From assembly GCF_004745575.1 (NCBI RefSeq), contig NZ_RPEM01000003.1, positions 346,919 through 410,918 of the forward strand: a stretch of 64,000 nucleotides of DNA. Direction: 5' to 3'. Shown piece by piece: positions 9,294 to 18,268 of this stretch (the stretch's first letter is position 1; each line of letters starts with the position of its first letter). The notes under the pieces were generated by a model. The model ran no database searches. It saw only the letters and a list, made by a program, of their open reading frames with translations, and was not told the origin of the DNA. The position numbers and the translations under genes are program-made. The stretch is from Pseudotabrizicola sediminis. Its GTDB lineage: Bacteria > Pseudomonadota > Alphaproteobacteria > Rhodobacterales > Rhodobacteraceae.

Positions 9294-11069
9294 ATGCCAA
9301 CCTACACCGCCCCCGTCAAGGACATGCAATTCCTGCTGCACAATGTTCTGAAGGTCACAGCGTCCGACACTCCGGGCTACAGCGAACTGGACGAGAGCTT
9401 CACCGCCGCCGTGCTGGAGGAGGCGGGTAAGGTCGCCACTGACGTGCTGGCCCCGCTGAACGCCGTGGGCGACCGTGAAGGCTGCGTGCTGGAAAACGGT
9501 GTCGTGCGCACCCCCAAAGGGTTCGATGCCGCGTTCAAGGCGATGAAAGACGGCGGCTGGACCGCGCTGGACTGCGACCCCGACTATGGCGGTCAGGGCC
9601 TACCCTATCTGATGGGCTCTGCCGTTGGTGAGATCTTTGTGTCGGCCAACATGGCGTTCAACATGTATCAGGGCCTGACCCACGGGGCCTATTCCGCGAT
9701 CCACACCCATGGCACTGATGACCAGAAGGCGACCTACCTGCCGAAACTGGTGTCGTGCGACTGGACCGGCACCATGAACCTGACCGAACCGCATTGCGGC
9801 ACCGATCTGGGTCTGATGCGCACCAAGGCAGAGCCGCAGGAGGATGGCAGCTATCTGATCACCGGTCAGAAGATCTTCATCTCGGCGGGCGAGCATGATC
9901 TAGCCGAAAATATCATCCACCTGGTACTGGCAAAGGCCCCCGGTGGCGGTGAAGGCAGCAAAGGTATTTCGCTGTTCATCGTGCCGAAGGTTCTGGTGAA
10001 CGAAGACGGCAGCCTTGGTGCGCGCAATTCCCTGTCCTGCGGCAAGATCGAAGAAAAGATGGGCATTCACGGCAATGCCACCTGCGTCATGAATTATGAC
10101 GGTGCCCGCGGCTGGTTGCTGGGTGACCTGCACAAGGGCATGCGTGCCATGTTCACGATGATGAATGAGGCGCGGCTGGGTGTGGGCCTCCAAGGCTATG
10201 CCCAGGCCGAAGCCGCCTATCAGAACGCGCTGGCCTATGCGAAAGACCGCCTGCAGGGCCGTGCCGTGACCGGGGCCGAAAACCCGTCTGGCCCGGCTGA
10301 CCCGTTGATTGTGCACCCCGATATCCGGCGCAATCTGATGGAGCAGAAAAGCTTTGTCGAAGGTGCCCGCGCCCTGACCTTCTGGGCCGCACATCTGATT
10401 GACCGCTCGGTCCGGCAGGGCGATGCGGCTGCCGAAGGGCTGGTCAGCCTGATGATCCCGGTGATCAAGGGCTTCCAGACCGACAAGGGCTTCGACATGG
10501 CGGTACAGGCCCAGCAGGTGTTCGGCGGGCATGGTTATATCGAGGAATGGGGCATGTCGCAATTTGCCCGCGACGCCCGGATCGCCATGATTTACGAAGG
10601 TGCCAACGGCGTGCAGGCGCTGGATCTGGTGGGCCGCAAGCTGGCGCAGGATGGCGGCAAGCATGTGATGGCGTTTTTCGAGATGGTGAAGGCCGAATGC
10701 CGCGCACATGACGGCGATGACCGGATGAAAGGCTTTGCCGAGCCGCTGAAGGTCGCTTCCAAGCAGTTGCAGCAGGCCGGGATGTTCTTCATGCAAAGTG
10801 GAATGAAGAACCCGAATGCAGCGCTGTCAGGGTCGTATGACTTCATGCATCTGATGGGCCATGTCTGCCTTGGGTTGATGTGGACCCGGATGGCTAAAGC
10901 GGCGCATGAGGCGCTGGATGCTGGTCACGCCGACCGCGACTATCTGGAGGCCAAGATTGCAACCGGGCGCTTTTATATGGCGCGCCAGTTGCCCGCCTGC
11001 GGGATGCATCTGGCACGCATCGAAAGCGGGGCCGATACGGTGATGGCCTTGTCCGCAGAGGCCTTCTAA
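9294..11069 (+). CDS. acyl-CoA dehydrogenase, DmdC/large-subunit type
   Basis: FAD-dependent alpha,beta-dehydrogenation of an acyl-CoA, the first step of beta-oxidation. The 591-residue length, with a C-terminal extension after the ACAD core, fits the DmdC-like subgroup (3-methylmercaptopropionyl-CoA or medium-chain acyl-CoA). [20 protein letters not shown] near 160-179 is the flavin/substrate block, and [19 protein letters not shown] carries the probable catalytic Glu near 435. A GGGAGAG precedes the ATG. The gene opens a beta-oxidation set with thiolase and a FadJ-like enzyme. Substrate class cannot be decided by eye; DMSP catabolism is possible but unproven. Confidence 0.88.
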   Translation: MPTYTAPVKDMQFLLHNVLKVTASDTPGYSELDESFTAAVLEEAGKVATDVLAPLNAVGDREGCVLENGVVRTPKGFDAAFKAMKDGGWTALDCDPDYGGQGLPYLMGSAVGEIFVSANMAFNMYQGLTHGAYSAIHTHGTDDQKATYLPKLVSCDWTGTMNLTEPHCGTDLGLMRTKAEPQEDGSYLITGQKIFISAGEHDLAENIIHLVLAKAPGGGEGSKGISLFIVPKVLVNEDGSLGARNSLSCGKIEEKMGIHGNATCVMNYDGARGWLLGDLHKGMRAMFTMMNEARLGVGLQGYAQAEAAYQNALAYAKDRLQGRAVTGAENPSGPADPLIVHPDIRRNLMEQKSFVEGARALTFWAAHLIDRSVRQGDAAAEGLVSLMIPVIKGFQTDKGFDMAVQAQQVFGGHGYIEEWGMSQFARDARIAMIYEGANGVQALDLVGRKLAQDGGKHVMAFFEMVKAECRAHDGDDRMKGFAEPLKVASKQLQQAGMFFMQSGMKNPNAALSGSYDFMHLMGHVCLGLMWTRMAKAAHEALDAGHADRDYLEAKIATGRFYMARQLPACGMHLARIESGADTVMALSAEAF

Positions 11070-11100
11070 GCTGCGCAAGACGTCGCCGTAAAACATCGGA

Positions 11101-11135
11101 GGGGGGATCACGATTTTCCTGCGAAAAATCCCCCC
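11101..11135 (+). repeat. hairpin after acyl-CoA dehydrogenase
   Basis: GGGGGGAT (11101-11108) pairs perfectly with ATCCCCCC (11128-11135); the loop contains a second short inverted repeat (GATTTT/AAAAATC). It lies 31 bp after the dehydrogenase stop and 21 bp before the next small gene. Candidate attenuator or mRNA-stability element; there is no T-run. Confidence 0.5.
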
Positions 11136-11156
11136 CGCCAAAGCCGGAGAGACCCG

Positions 11157-11369
11157 ATGCCCAAACGCTTTCGCCTGACCCGCCGCTTTCCGGTCGCCAT
11201 GACCGAAGACGGATATCGTCGCCTGAAGCGCTTTGCCGCCGAGGCAGGGCTGGATGAAGGTGAGGCGCTGTCGTTCCTGTTCGAACACTTCGACAGCGTG
11301 ACCCACAAGGAAAACCTGACCCACAGGCTGCGACTGTTCAACTCCGAACTGGAAGATCGAAAACACTGA
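11157..11369 (+). CDS. small basic protein of unknown function
   Basis: 70-residue soluble protein, rich in Arg/Lys at the N-terminus (PKRFRLTRRFPVAM) and helical afterwards (DGYRRLKRFAAEAGLDEGEA), with no signal or membrane segment. GGAGAG upstream of the ATG supports translation. It sits in the beta-oxidation cluster between the dehydrogenase and the GST. The basic helix-rich character would suit a small nucleic-acid-binding protein (the pattern loosely recalls ribbon-helix-helix proteins), but I cannot assign a family. Confidence 0.6.
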   Translation: MPKRFRLTRRFPVAMTEDGYRRLKRFAAEAGLDEGEALSFLFEHFDSVTHKENLTHRLRLFNSELEDRKH

Positions 11370-11411
11370 ACTGGGCAGGACGACGCAGGCGCGAGCGCCT
11401 TCGATACTGCA

Positions 11412-11436
11412 CGGGGGCCGGTTTGTGAAACCCCCG
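11412..11436 (+). repeat. GC hairpin upstream of GST gene
   Basis: CGGGGG (11412-11417) and CCCCCG (11431-11436) form a 6-bp stem. On the opposite strand the loop-side reads GGGGGTTTCACA, the same core as in the hairpins at 4683 and 51259. It precedes the GST start by 30 bp. Confidence 0.4.
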
Positions 11437-11466
11437 ATGACACCGGCAGGTCTGGGAGGGCCGTTG

Positions 11467-12123
11467 ATGATGGAAGAACCGACCAAGGGCTACATGGAGC
11501 TGTATTGCTTTGGCGAAAGCGGCAACGCGTATAAATGCGCTCTGGCGCTGACCTTGACCGGCACGCCCTGGAAGCCGCGCTTTGTCGACTTTTTCAACGG
11601 CGAGACCCGCACCGAGGCATTTCGTGAAGTGAACGAGATGGGCGAAGTGCCGGTGTTGGTGGACGGGCAGAATGTGCTGACCCAGTCGGGTGCCATTTTG
11701 CTGCATATCGTATCGAAGACCTGGCAGCTGACCGGCAACACACCCTTTGCCCGAAACGAGGTGCTGCGTTGGATCTTGTGGGACAATCACAAACTGTCCA
11801 CCCAGATCGGTACAGTGCGGTTCCTGATGAACTTCGTGCCGGCGGACAAACGGCCAGAGGGCGTGGTGCCCTTCCTACAGGGCCGCCTCAAGGCCGCTTA
11901 CGGCGTTCTGAATGCGCATCTCGCACAGCGCGACTGGATGGTGGGGGACAGTGTGACCATCGCCGATCTGTCCTGCTGCGGCTATCTTTATTACCCCGAA
12001 CCCTTCGGCTTTGACCGCAAGGACTGGCCCCATATCGACGCCTGGCTTGATCGCATCGCGGCACTGCCCGGTTGGAAGCACCCCTATGAATTGATGCCCG
12101 GCAATCCGTCGGACCGGGCATAA
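11467..12123 (+). CDS. glutathione S-transferase family protein
   Basis: 218-residue two-domain GST. The N-terminal thioredoxin-like domain (MELYCFGESGNAYKCALAL) includes EVPVLVDGQNVLTQSGAILL, where EVPVL supplies the cis-Pro and the QSGAI block binds the gamma-glutamyl group. The C-terminal helical domain has MVGDSVTIADLSCCGYLY, the usual folding motif. The start at 11467 is six bases after GGGAGGG; ATG 11470 is nearly as good. Located inside a beta-oxidation operon, it may detoxify reactive intermediates or serve a CoA-linked side reaction. The substrate is unknown. Confidence 0.86.
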   Translation: MMEEPTKGYMELYCFGESGNAYKCALALTLTGTPWKPRFVDFFNGETRTEAFREVNEMGEVPVLVDGQNVLTQSGAILLHIVSKTWQLTGNTPFARNEVLRWILWDNHKLSTQIGTVRFLMNFVPADKRPEGVVPFLQGRLKAAYGVLNAHLAQRDWMVGDSVTIADLSCCGYLYYPEPFGFDRKDWPHIDAWLDRIAALPGWKHPYELMPGNPSDRA

Positions 12124-12135
12124 GGAGAGGACATC

Positions 12136-13347
12136 ATGTCAGACGCCTTTATCTACGATGCCGTTCGCAGCCCGCGCGGCAAGGGTCGCCCGGATGGCAG
12201 CCTGCACGAGCTGACCTCGGTCGCGCTGTCGGCCAAAATCTTGAACGCGGTCAAAGAGCGCAACGGGCTGGAAGGCCATGCGGTCGAGGATGTGATCTGG
12301 GGTAATGTGACCCAGGTGGGCGAGCAGGGCGGCTGTCTTGCGCGGTCGGCAGTGCTGCTGTCGGATCTTGACGAAAGCATCCCCGGCCTTGCGATCAACC
12401 GCTTTTGCGCCAGCGGGATGGAGGCGGTGAACCTTGCTGCCAATCAGATCAAGGGTGGGGCCGGTCAGGCCTATATCGCCGGCGGGGTCGAGATGATGGG
12501 CCGAGTGGCCATGGGCAGCGATGGTGCCGCCATTGCCGTCGACCCGTCACTGGCGATGAAAACCTACTTCGTGCCGCAGGGCATTTCGGCCGATATCATC
12601 GCGACCGAATACAGTTTCACCCGCGACATGGCCGACGCTCTGGCGATGGAATCGCAGCGCCGGGCTGCTGAAGCGTGGCAGGACAACCGCTTTGCGAAAT
12701 CGGTCATCACCATCCGAGACCAGAACGGGCTGCCGATCCTGTCCACCGATGAATACATGCGCCCCGGCACCGACATGCAGGCGCTTGGAGCCTTGAAACC
12801 CGCCTTCAAGGACATGGGCGAGGTGATGCCGGGCTTCGACAAGATCGCCATGATGAAATACCCGCATCTGGAGCGGATCAATCACATCCACCATGCCGGC
12901 AATTCGTCAGGCATCGTGGATGGGGCCGCCGCCGTGCTGATCGGCAATGCCGAATTCGGCAAGGCTCATGGGTTGACCCCACGTGCCCGCATCCGTGCCA
13001 CCGCAAAAATCGGCACCGACCCAACCATTATGCTGACCGGTCCGGTACCGGTGACCGAAAAAATCCTGCGCGAGGCAGGCATGAGCATCAGCGACATCGA
13101 CCTGTTCGAGGTGAACGAGGCCTTTGCCAGCGTGGTGTTGCGTTTCATGCAAGCCTTTGAAGTGGACCCGTCAAAGGTGAACCCGAACGGCGGCTCCATC
13201 GCCATGGGCCACCCTTTGGGCGCGACCGGGGCCATCATCATCGGTACCCTGCTGGACGAACTGGAACGGACCGGCAAAAGCGTGGGTCTGGCCACACTGT
13301 GCATCGCCTCCGGCATGGGGGCGGCCACCATTATTGAACGGGTCTAG
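12136..13347 (+). CDS. fadA: acetyl-CoA C-acyltransferase (thiolase, FadA type)
   Basis: Thiolytic cleavage of 3-ketoacyl-CoA, the last step of beta-oxidation. The 403 residues carry the nucleophile Cys91 in NRFCASG, His359 in GHPLGATG and the acid/base Cys389 in LCIASGMG, so the catalytic triad is complete. EVNEAFA near 318 is also conserved. It starts 12 bp after the GST stop and is followed 3 bp later by a small NTF2-like gene. Pairing with the FadJ-like multienzyme at 13797 supports a degradative rather than biosynthetic role. Confidence 0.92.
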   Translation: MSDAFIYDAVRSPRGKGRPDGSLHELTSVALSAKILNAVKERNGLEGHAVEDVIWGNVTQVGEQGGCLARSAVLLSDLDESIPGLAINRFCASGMEAVNLAANQIKGGAGQAYIAGGVEMMGRVAMGSDGAAIAVDPSLAMKTYFVPQGISADIIATEYSFTRDMADALAMESQRRAAEAWQDNRFAKSVITIRDQNGLPILSTDEYMRPGTDMQALGALKPAFKDMGEVMPGFDKIAMMKYPHLERINHIHHAGNSSGIVDGAAAVLIGNAEFGKAHGLTPRARIRATAKIGTDPTIMLTGPVPVTEKILREAGMSISDIDLFEVNEAFASVVLRFMQAFEVDPSKVNPNGGSIAMGHPLGATGAIIIGTLLDELERTGKSVGLATLCIASGMGAATIIERV

Positions 13348-13350
13348 GCG

Positions 13351-13764
13351 ATGCAAGCCGCAACCATCCTCCAGAGCCATCTGGATGACATGGCTGCGGC
13401 CATCATGGCCAAGGATTTCGCAGCCTATCTGAACGGCGTGGTGTTGCCCCTTCATCTGGTGACCCACGACGAGAACATGTCGATCGTGACCGAAGAAGAC
13501 CTGCGCGACGGCTTTGACAGTTTCTGCGAGATGCTCAGATCACAACGGACGACGGACTACATTCGCCTTGTGGACAGTGCGCAACTGCTTTCCCCCGATC
13601 TGATCACCGGGCGATACACCACCCACGTGATTGCGGGCGCGACGCGGGTTTTTGATCCGTTTGTCTCACAGACCTCTTTGCGCAGAGCCGGAGGACGCTG
13701 GCGCGCAGCTTCGATCACCAATTCTGTTGCACGATCACGCTGGCCGCTGCTGATGCCCGGCTGA
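13351..13764 (+). CDS. SnoaL/NTF2-like small protein, function unknown
   Basis: 137-residue soluble protein. The pattern of an N-terminal helix pair (LQSHLDDMAAAIMAKDFAAY), then VTEEDLRDGFDSFCEML, followed by beta-strand-rich sequence ending in GRWRAASITNSVA, looks like a cone-shaped NTF2/SnoaL fold. It follows the thiolase stop by 3 bp and precedes the FadJ-like gene by 32 bp, so it is in the beta-oxidation operon. Whether it is enzymatic (isomerase/hydratase-like) or accessory is not visible. Confidence 0.65.
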   Translation: MQAATILQSHLDDMAAAIMAKDFAAYLNGVVLPLHLVTHDENMSIVTEEDLRDGFDSFCEMLRSQRTTDYIRLVDSAQLLSPDLITGRYTTHVIAGATRVFDPFVSQTSLRRAGGRWRAASITNSVARSRWPLLMPG

Positions 13765-13796
13765 GCCAAAACCGACCTTCGGAAAGGACCGGAAGA

Positions 13797-15983
13797 ATGA
13801 CCGATTTTACCTATGCCATTGACGCTGACGGCGTCGCCACGATCACCTGGGATGTACCGGGAAAGTCGATGAATGTGATGTCGCTCGCGGGGTTTGCAGA
13901 GCTTGACGCGCATATCGACGCGGCACTTGCCGATCCGGCGGTCAAGGGGGTGATCATCACCTCTGGCAAGAAGGACTTTGCCGGCGGCATGGATCTGAAC
14001 GTCATCGCCAAAATGCGTGATGACGGCGGGGCAGAGGGGATTTTTAACGGCGTGATGCAGATGCACGCCATCCTGCGCAAGATCGAACGCGCCGGAATGG
14101 ACCCCAGAACGCTGAAAGGCGGCAAGCCGATTGTCGCGGCCCTGCCCGGCACCGCGCTTGGCATCGGGCTGGAGGTGCCGCTGGCCTGCCACCGCATCAT
14201 CGCAGCCGACAATGCAAAGGCCAAGATCGGCCTGCCAGAAATCATGGTCGGCATTTTCCCCGGCGCTGGAGGCACGACGCGGCTGGTGCGTAAGATGGGT
14301 GCGATGATGGCGGCTCCCTATCTGCTGGAGGGCAAGCTGTCAGACCCCAAGGGTGCCAAATCCGGAGGGTTGATTGACGAGGTGGTTGCCACTGAAGACC
14401 TGCTGACCCGGGCCAAGGAATGGGTGCTGGCCGCAAAAGAGGCCGATCTGGTCAAGCCCTGGGACGCCAAGGGCTACAAGATGCCCGGTGGCACACCTTA
14501 CCACCCCGCAGGCTTCATGACCTTTGTCGGCGCATCGGCAATGGTGCATGGCAAGACGATGGGGGTTTATCCTGCTGCCAAGGCCCTGCTGAGCGCGGTC
14601 TATGAGGGCGCAATAGTGCCCTTTGACACCGCCTTGAAGATTGAGGCGCGCAACTTCACCAGCGTTTTGATGAACCCGTCTTCGTCGGCCATGATCCGCA
14701 GTCTGTTCATTAACAAGGAAGCTTTGGAAAAGGGTGCCAACCGGCCCGAAGCCCCTGATCAGACCGTGAAAAAGGTCGGCATCATCGGTGCGGGCATGAT
14801 GGGGGCGGGAATCGCCTATGTCAGCGCCAATGCCGGGATCGAGGTTGTGCTGATCGACGCGGCACAGGATGCGGCGGATCGCGGCAAGGCCCACGCGGAA
14901 GGCATTCTCGACAAGGGCATCGCCCGCCGCAAGGTGACGGCAGAAAAAAAGGCCGAGGTGCTGGCCCGCATCACCGCCACCACCGACTACGCCGCGCTGT
15001 CAGGCTGCGATCTGATCGTCGAGGCGGTGTTCGAGGACATGAAGATCAAGGCCGAAGTGACCGCAAAGGTCGAGGCCGTGGTGGGCAGCGAGTGCATCTT
15101 TGCCACCAACACCTCAACCCTGCCGATCTCTGATCTGGCAAAGGCATCCCAGCGGCCCGAGCGGTTCATCGGTATCCACTTCTTTTCGCCCGTCGACAAG
15201 ATGATGCTGGTGGAAATCATCCGCGGCAAACAGACCGGCGATGTGGCGGTGGCCAAGGCGCTGGACTACGTACGCCAGATCCGCAAGACGCCGATCGTGG
15301 TCAATGATGCGCGTTTCTTCTACGCCAACCGCTGCATCATCCCCTATATCAACGAAGGCATCCGCATGGTGGCCGAAGGGGTGAAGCCAGCACTGGTGGA
15401 AAACGCCGCCAAGCTTGTCGGCATGCCGCTGGGCCCGCTGCAACTGGTGGACGAAACCTCGATTGATCTGGGCGTGAAGATCGCCAAGGCGACAAAACTG
15501 GCCATGGGCGACACATATCCAGACGGCGCGGTGGATGAGGTTCTGTTCTGGATGGCGGATCAGGGCCGCATGGGCAAAAAAGCCAATGCCGGGTTCTACG
15601 CTTATGACGACGCGGGCAAGCGCGGCAGTTTGTGGGACGGGCTGGAAGGCCGGTATCCGGTTGCCGACGACCAGCCCGATCTGACCCATGTGCAGCAGCG
15701 CCTGCTGATGGCGCAAGTGCTGGAGGCGGTGCGCGCGCTTGAAGACGGCGTGCTGACCGATATCCGCGAAGGCGATGTCGGTGCCATCCTCGGCTGGGGC
15801 TTTGCGCCGTGGTCGGGCGGCCCCTTCGGCTGGCTGGACATCATCGGTGCCGCCCGCGCGGTGGAGATTTGCGACGCGCTGACCGCCAGCGAAGGCGCGC
15901 GTTTCACCGCACCAACACTCCTGCGCGACATGGCGGCCTCGGGGGCAACCTTCTACGGCAAGGCAGCGCGCAAGGCAGCGTAA
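13797..15983 (+). CDS. fadJ: multifunctional enoyl-CoA hydratase / 3-hydroxyacyl-CoA dehydrogenase (FadJ/FadB type)
   Basis: Catalyses hydration of 2-enoyl-CoA and NAD-dependent oxidation of the 3-hydroxyacyl-CoA. The 728 residues have an N-terminal crotonase domain with both catalytic glutamates (Glu126 in GIGLEVP and Glu148 in GLPEIMVG), then a Rossmann domain with GIIGAGMMGAGIA near 326-338 and catalytic His in RFIGIHFFSPVDK near 461, then a C-terminal dehydrogenase domain. AAGGACCGGAAGA precedes the ATG. Together with the dehydrogenase at 9294 and thiolase at 12136 it completes a full beta-oxidation spiral. It is the last gene of this run and faces a convergent operon across an inverted repeat. 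Confidence 0.93.
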   Translation: MTDFTYAIDADGVATITWDVPGKSMNVMSLAGFAELDAHIDAALADPAVKGVIITSGKKDFAGGMDLNVIAKMRDDGGAEGIFNGVMQMHAILRKIERAGMDPRTLKGGKPIVAALPGTALGIGLEVPLACHRIIAADNAKAKIGLPEIMVGIFPGAGGTTRLVRKMGAMMAAPYLLEGKLSDPKGAKSGGLIDEVVATEDLLTRAKEWVLAAKEADLVKPWDAKGYKMPGGTPYHPAGFMTFVGASAMVHGKTMGVYPAAKALLSAVYEGAIVPFDTALKIEARNFTSVLMNPSSSAMIRSLFINKEALEKGANRPEAPDQTVKKVGIIGAGMMGAGIAYVSANAGIEVVLIDAAQDAADRGKAHAEGILDKGIARRKVTAEKKAEVLARITATTDYAALSGCDLIVEAVFEDMKIKAEVTAKVEAVVGSECIFATNTSTLPISDLAKASQRPERFIGIHFFSPVDKMMLVEIIRGKQTGDVAVAKALDYVRQIRKTPIVVNDARFFYANRCIIPYINEGIRMVAEGVKPALVENAAKLVGMPLGPLQLVDETSIDLGVKIAKATKLAMGDTYPDGAVDEVLFWMADQGRMGKKANAGFYAYDDAGKRGSLWDGLEGRYPVADDQPDLTHVQQRLLMAQVLEAVRALEDGVLTDIREGDVGAILGWGFAPWSGGPFGWLDIIGAARAVEICDALTASEGARFTAPTLLRDMAASGATFYGKAARKAA

Positions 15984-16060
15984 AGGCAAAGACCGCGCCG
16001 GTGCCGCCACCAACTGGGCGGCACCCTTGTTCTTCTTGTTCTTTGGAGTGTCCACTTCTC

Positions 16061-16119
16061 AAATACTCCCCGCGGAGCGTCCGGCATCGACGACAGAAGC
16101 GCCCCGCGTGGGAGTATTC
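16061..16119 (+). repeat. inverted intergenic repeat between convergent operons
   Basis: AATACTCCC (16062-16070) and GGGAGTATT (16110-16118) are inverted copies, each flanked by a CGCGG-like block (CGCGGAGC, GCCCCGCG). The arrangement is a long imperfect stem between the FadJ stop (15983) and the convergent dehydrogenase stop (16144), suitable as a bidirectional terminator. Read outward, each arm is GGGAGTATT-type sequence resembling the repeats at 49514, 63746 and 63924. Confidence 0.5.
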
Positions 16120-16143
16120 GGGCAAAGGTTATAAGGCCGGACG

Positions 16144-17091
16144 TCAGACCGGGTTGGGCAGATCGCGGCCTTCTGCAAAGGCAATCAGGTTACCGACCGC
16201 CATCATCCCCATGCTCTGGCGCACCTCCAGCGCGGCGGTGCCAAGGTGCGGCAGAAGGGTCACATTCTCTAGTCCCATCAGCGCCGGATTGATCCGCGGT
16301 TCGAATTCGTAGACATCCAGTCCCGCCCCGGCCAGCTGGCCCCCGATCAGGGCTGCCGCAAGGGCTGCCTCATCCACCACATCGCCCCGGCTGATGTTCA
16401 CCAGAATGGCGTGAGGCTGCATGAAGGCCAGCGTCTTGGCGTTGATCAGATGATGGGTATCTTTGCCCCCGGGCACAGCCAGCACCACAACATCGGCGGC
16501 CATTACCTCGGCCAGATTGGCCTGTCTCGCGGGCACGCCCGCGTCGGCCACGGGCGAGCGGTTGTAGAACACCACCTCCATCCCGAACCCGGCCTGTGCG
16601 CGCCGTGCGATTGCCTTGCCGATCCGGCCCATGCCGATGATGCCGATGCGTTTGCCCGATACATGAAGCCCCAGCATCTGTGTCGGATGCCAGCCTTCCC
16701 ACAGGCCCGCACGCACCATCCGCTCTCCCTCGCCCGCGCGGCGGGCGGTCATCAGCATCAGGGTCAGTGCAATATCGGCGGTGGCATCGGTCACCGCGCC
16801 CGGGGTGTTGGTCACCACGATACCGGCGGCACGGGCGGCATCTACGTCGATATGGTTGTAGCCCACACCAAAGTTTGCCAGCATCCGTGCGCGGGGGGCC
16901 GACACATCGGCGAAGACATCCGGCTGATAGCGATCTCCCAGCGTGGGCAGGATCAGATCAAAGTCGCGCAGGCTGGCACGCAATTCGTCCCCGGTCAGCG
17001 GCAGCGTGCTTGTCCGCACTGTCAGGTCAAACCGGGCGCGGGCAGACGCGACCACTTCTGTTGGCAAGGGTCGAGTGATCAGCAGTTTCAT
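16144..17091 (-). CDS. D-isomer-specific 2-hydroxyacid dehydrogenase (glyoxylate/hydroxypyruvate reductase-like)
   Basis: NAD(P)H-dependent reduction of a 2-oxoacid such as glyoxylate or hydroxypyruvate. The 315 residues have the nucleotide-binding GKRIGIIGMGRIGKAIARRA near 146-165 and the catalytic set: Arg in NISRGDVVDE near 234, Glu in DVYEFEP near 263 and His in LLPHLGTAA near 283. The start overlaps the upstream stop by one base. It ends a four-gene minus-strand operon (YbjN, ProC, CsaA-like, this gene). A hydroxypyruvate isomerase-like gene lies at 19875, so hydroxypyruvate metabolism is a plausible link. Confidence 0.88.
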   Translation of the reverse strand: MKLLITRPLPTEVVASARARFDLTVRTSTLPLTGDELRASLRDFDLILPTLGDRYQPDVFADVSAPRARMLANFGVGYNHIDVDAARAAGIVVTNTPGAVTDATADIALTLMLMTARRAGEGERMVRAGLWEGWHPTQMLGLHVSGKRIGIIGMGRIGKAIARRAQAGFGMEVVFYNRSPVADAGVPARQANLAEVMAADVVVLAVPGGKDTHHLINAKTLAFMQPHAILVNISRGDVVDEAALAAALIGGQLAGAGLDVYEFEPRINPALMGLENVTLLPHLGTAALEVRQSMGMMAVGNLIAFAEGRDLPNPV

Positions 17092-17423
17092 CAGAACATC
17101 CTCCCGCCCAAGGGCACGGTTTGATCGGGCGTCAGCAGCACCACCTCACCCTCCGCATCCGGCACGCCCAGCACCAGCACTTCGGACAAGACCTTGCCGA
17201 TCTGGCGCGGCGGAAAGTTGACCACCGCCACCACTTGCCGCCCGATCAGCGCCTCGGGCGTGTAATGCCGGGTCAGCTGTGCGCTTGATCGTTTCTCGCC
17301 GATGTCACTGCCAAAATCCACCCAGAGTTTGATGGCGGGCTTGCGCGCCTCGGGGAAGGGTTCGGCACGGGTGATAACGCCCACGCGGATATCGACCTTC
17401 TGAAAGTCATCATAGGTGATCAT
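17091..17423 (-). CDS. csaA: CsaA-like tRNA-binding domain protein
   Basis: 110-residue single OB-fold protein. VDIRVGVITRAEPFPEARKP near residues 10-29 and RQVVAVVNFPPRQIGKVLSE near 62-81 match the EMAP-II/tRNA-binding domain shared with MetRS C-termini and the proposed export chaperone CsaA. Length matches CsaA. The start overlaps the ProC stop in ATGA (4 bases) and its stop overlaps the following start by one base, so three genes are translationally coupled. The biological role (tRNA binding or chaperone) is unsettled for the family. Confidence 0.87.
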   Translation of the reverse strand: MITYDDFQKVDIRVGVITRAEPFPEARKPAIKLWVDFGSDIGEKRSSAQLTRHYTPEALIGRQVVAVVNFPPRQIGKVLSEVLVLGVPDAEGEVVLLTPDQTVPLGGRMF

Positions 17424-18241
17424 TTGCCAAGCTCCCTGCCACGGTCGGCGGCGGCTTTGACCGCACGGTGCAACAGCGCCGGAAAGCCGGTGTCCGGCCT
17501 CATCAAAACCGACAGGGCCGCAGCCGTGGTGCCGCCGGGCGAGGTGACGTTGATACGCAGTTGTTCAGCACTTTCCGGCGCACGGTGTGCCAGCTCCCCT
17601 GCCCCGGTCACCGTGGCACGGGCCAGTTGCATCGACAACTCTGCGGGCAGACCCTCGGCCTCGCCCGCCGCAGCCAAGGCCTCGATCAGGTGGAACACAT
17701 AGGCTGGGCCGGAGCCGGAAACGGCGGTGACTGCATCCATCTGATGCTCTCCCTCCAGCCGCACCACCTGACCCACCGCCGACAACAGCACCCCGGCAAG
17801 GTCAAGGTCGGCGGGGGTGGCGGCCCCGTTGCCGATGATCGCGGTGATGCCGCGCCCCACGGCAGCCGGGGTATTCGGCATGGCACGTACGATATGGGTA
17901 TTCTGGCCAAACACGGCCTCATAGGTGGCAATTGTGGTGCCGGCGGCGACAGTCACGATCAGCGTGTCACTGCCGCCAAAGCCCGCGATCTGCGGCAGGG
18001 CCGCGCCCATCATCTGCGGCTTGACCGCGATCAGCACCACAGCGGGCGCAGCGGGCATGCCGCTGTTCAGTTTAAGGCCCTTCTCGGCAACCCCTTTCAA
18101 CCAGTCCGATGGTTGCGGGTCGATCACCCAGGTCGCCTCAGGCCGCAGCCCCTGCCCCAGCCAGCCTTCCAGCATGGCCGATCCCATCTTTCCACAGCCC
18201 AGAAGCACAAGGCCCCGGCGGTTAATCTTGTCCAGATTCAT
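17420..18241 (-). CDS. proC: pyrroline-5-carboxylate reductase
   Basis: Final step of proline synthesis, NAD(P)H reduction of 1-pyrroline-5-carboxylate. The 273 residues have the Rossmann GCGKMGSAMLEGWL near 15-28, AVKPQMMG, MPNTPAAVGRG near 119-129 and the C-terminal signature region DAVTAVSGSGPAYVFHLIEA near 163-182 with NVTSPGGTT near 230. All family hallmarks are present. It lies 27 bp after the YbjN gene and overlaps the CsaA-like gene by four bases. Confidence 0.93.
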   Translation of the reverse strand: MNLDKINRRGLVLLGCGKMGSAMLEGWLGQGLRPEATWVIDPQPSDWLKGVAEKGLKLNSGMPAAPAVVLIAVKPQMMGAALPQIAGFGGSDTLIVTVAAGTTIATYEAVFGQNTHIVRAMPNTPAAVGRGITAIIGNGAATPADLDLAGVLLSAVGQVVRLEGEHQMDAVTAVSGSGPAYVFHLIEALAAAGEAEGLPAELSMQLARATVTGAGELAHRAPESAEQLRINVTSPGGTTAAALSVLMRPDTGFPALLHRAVKAAADRGRELGK

Positions 18242-18268
18242 CGTGTTCCCCGTCCTGACGGGGCAAGG

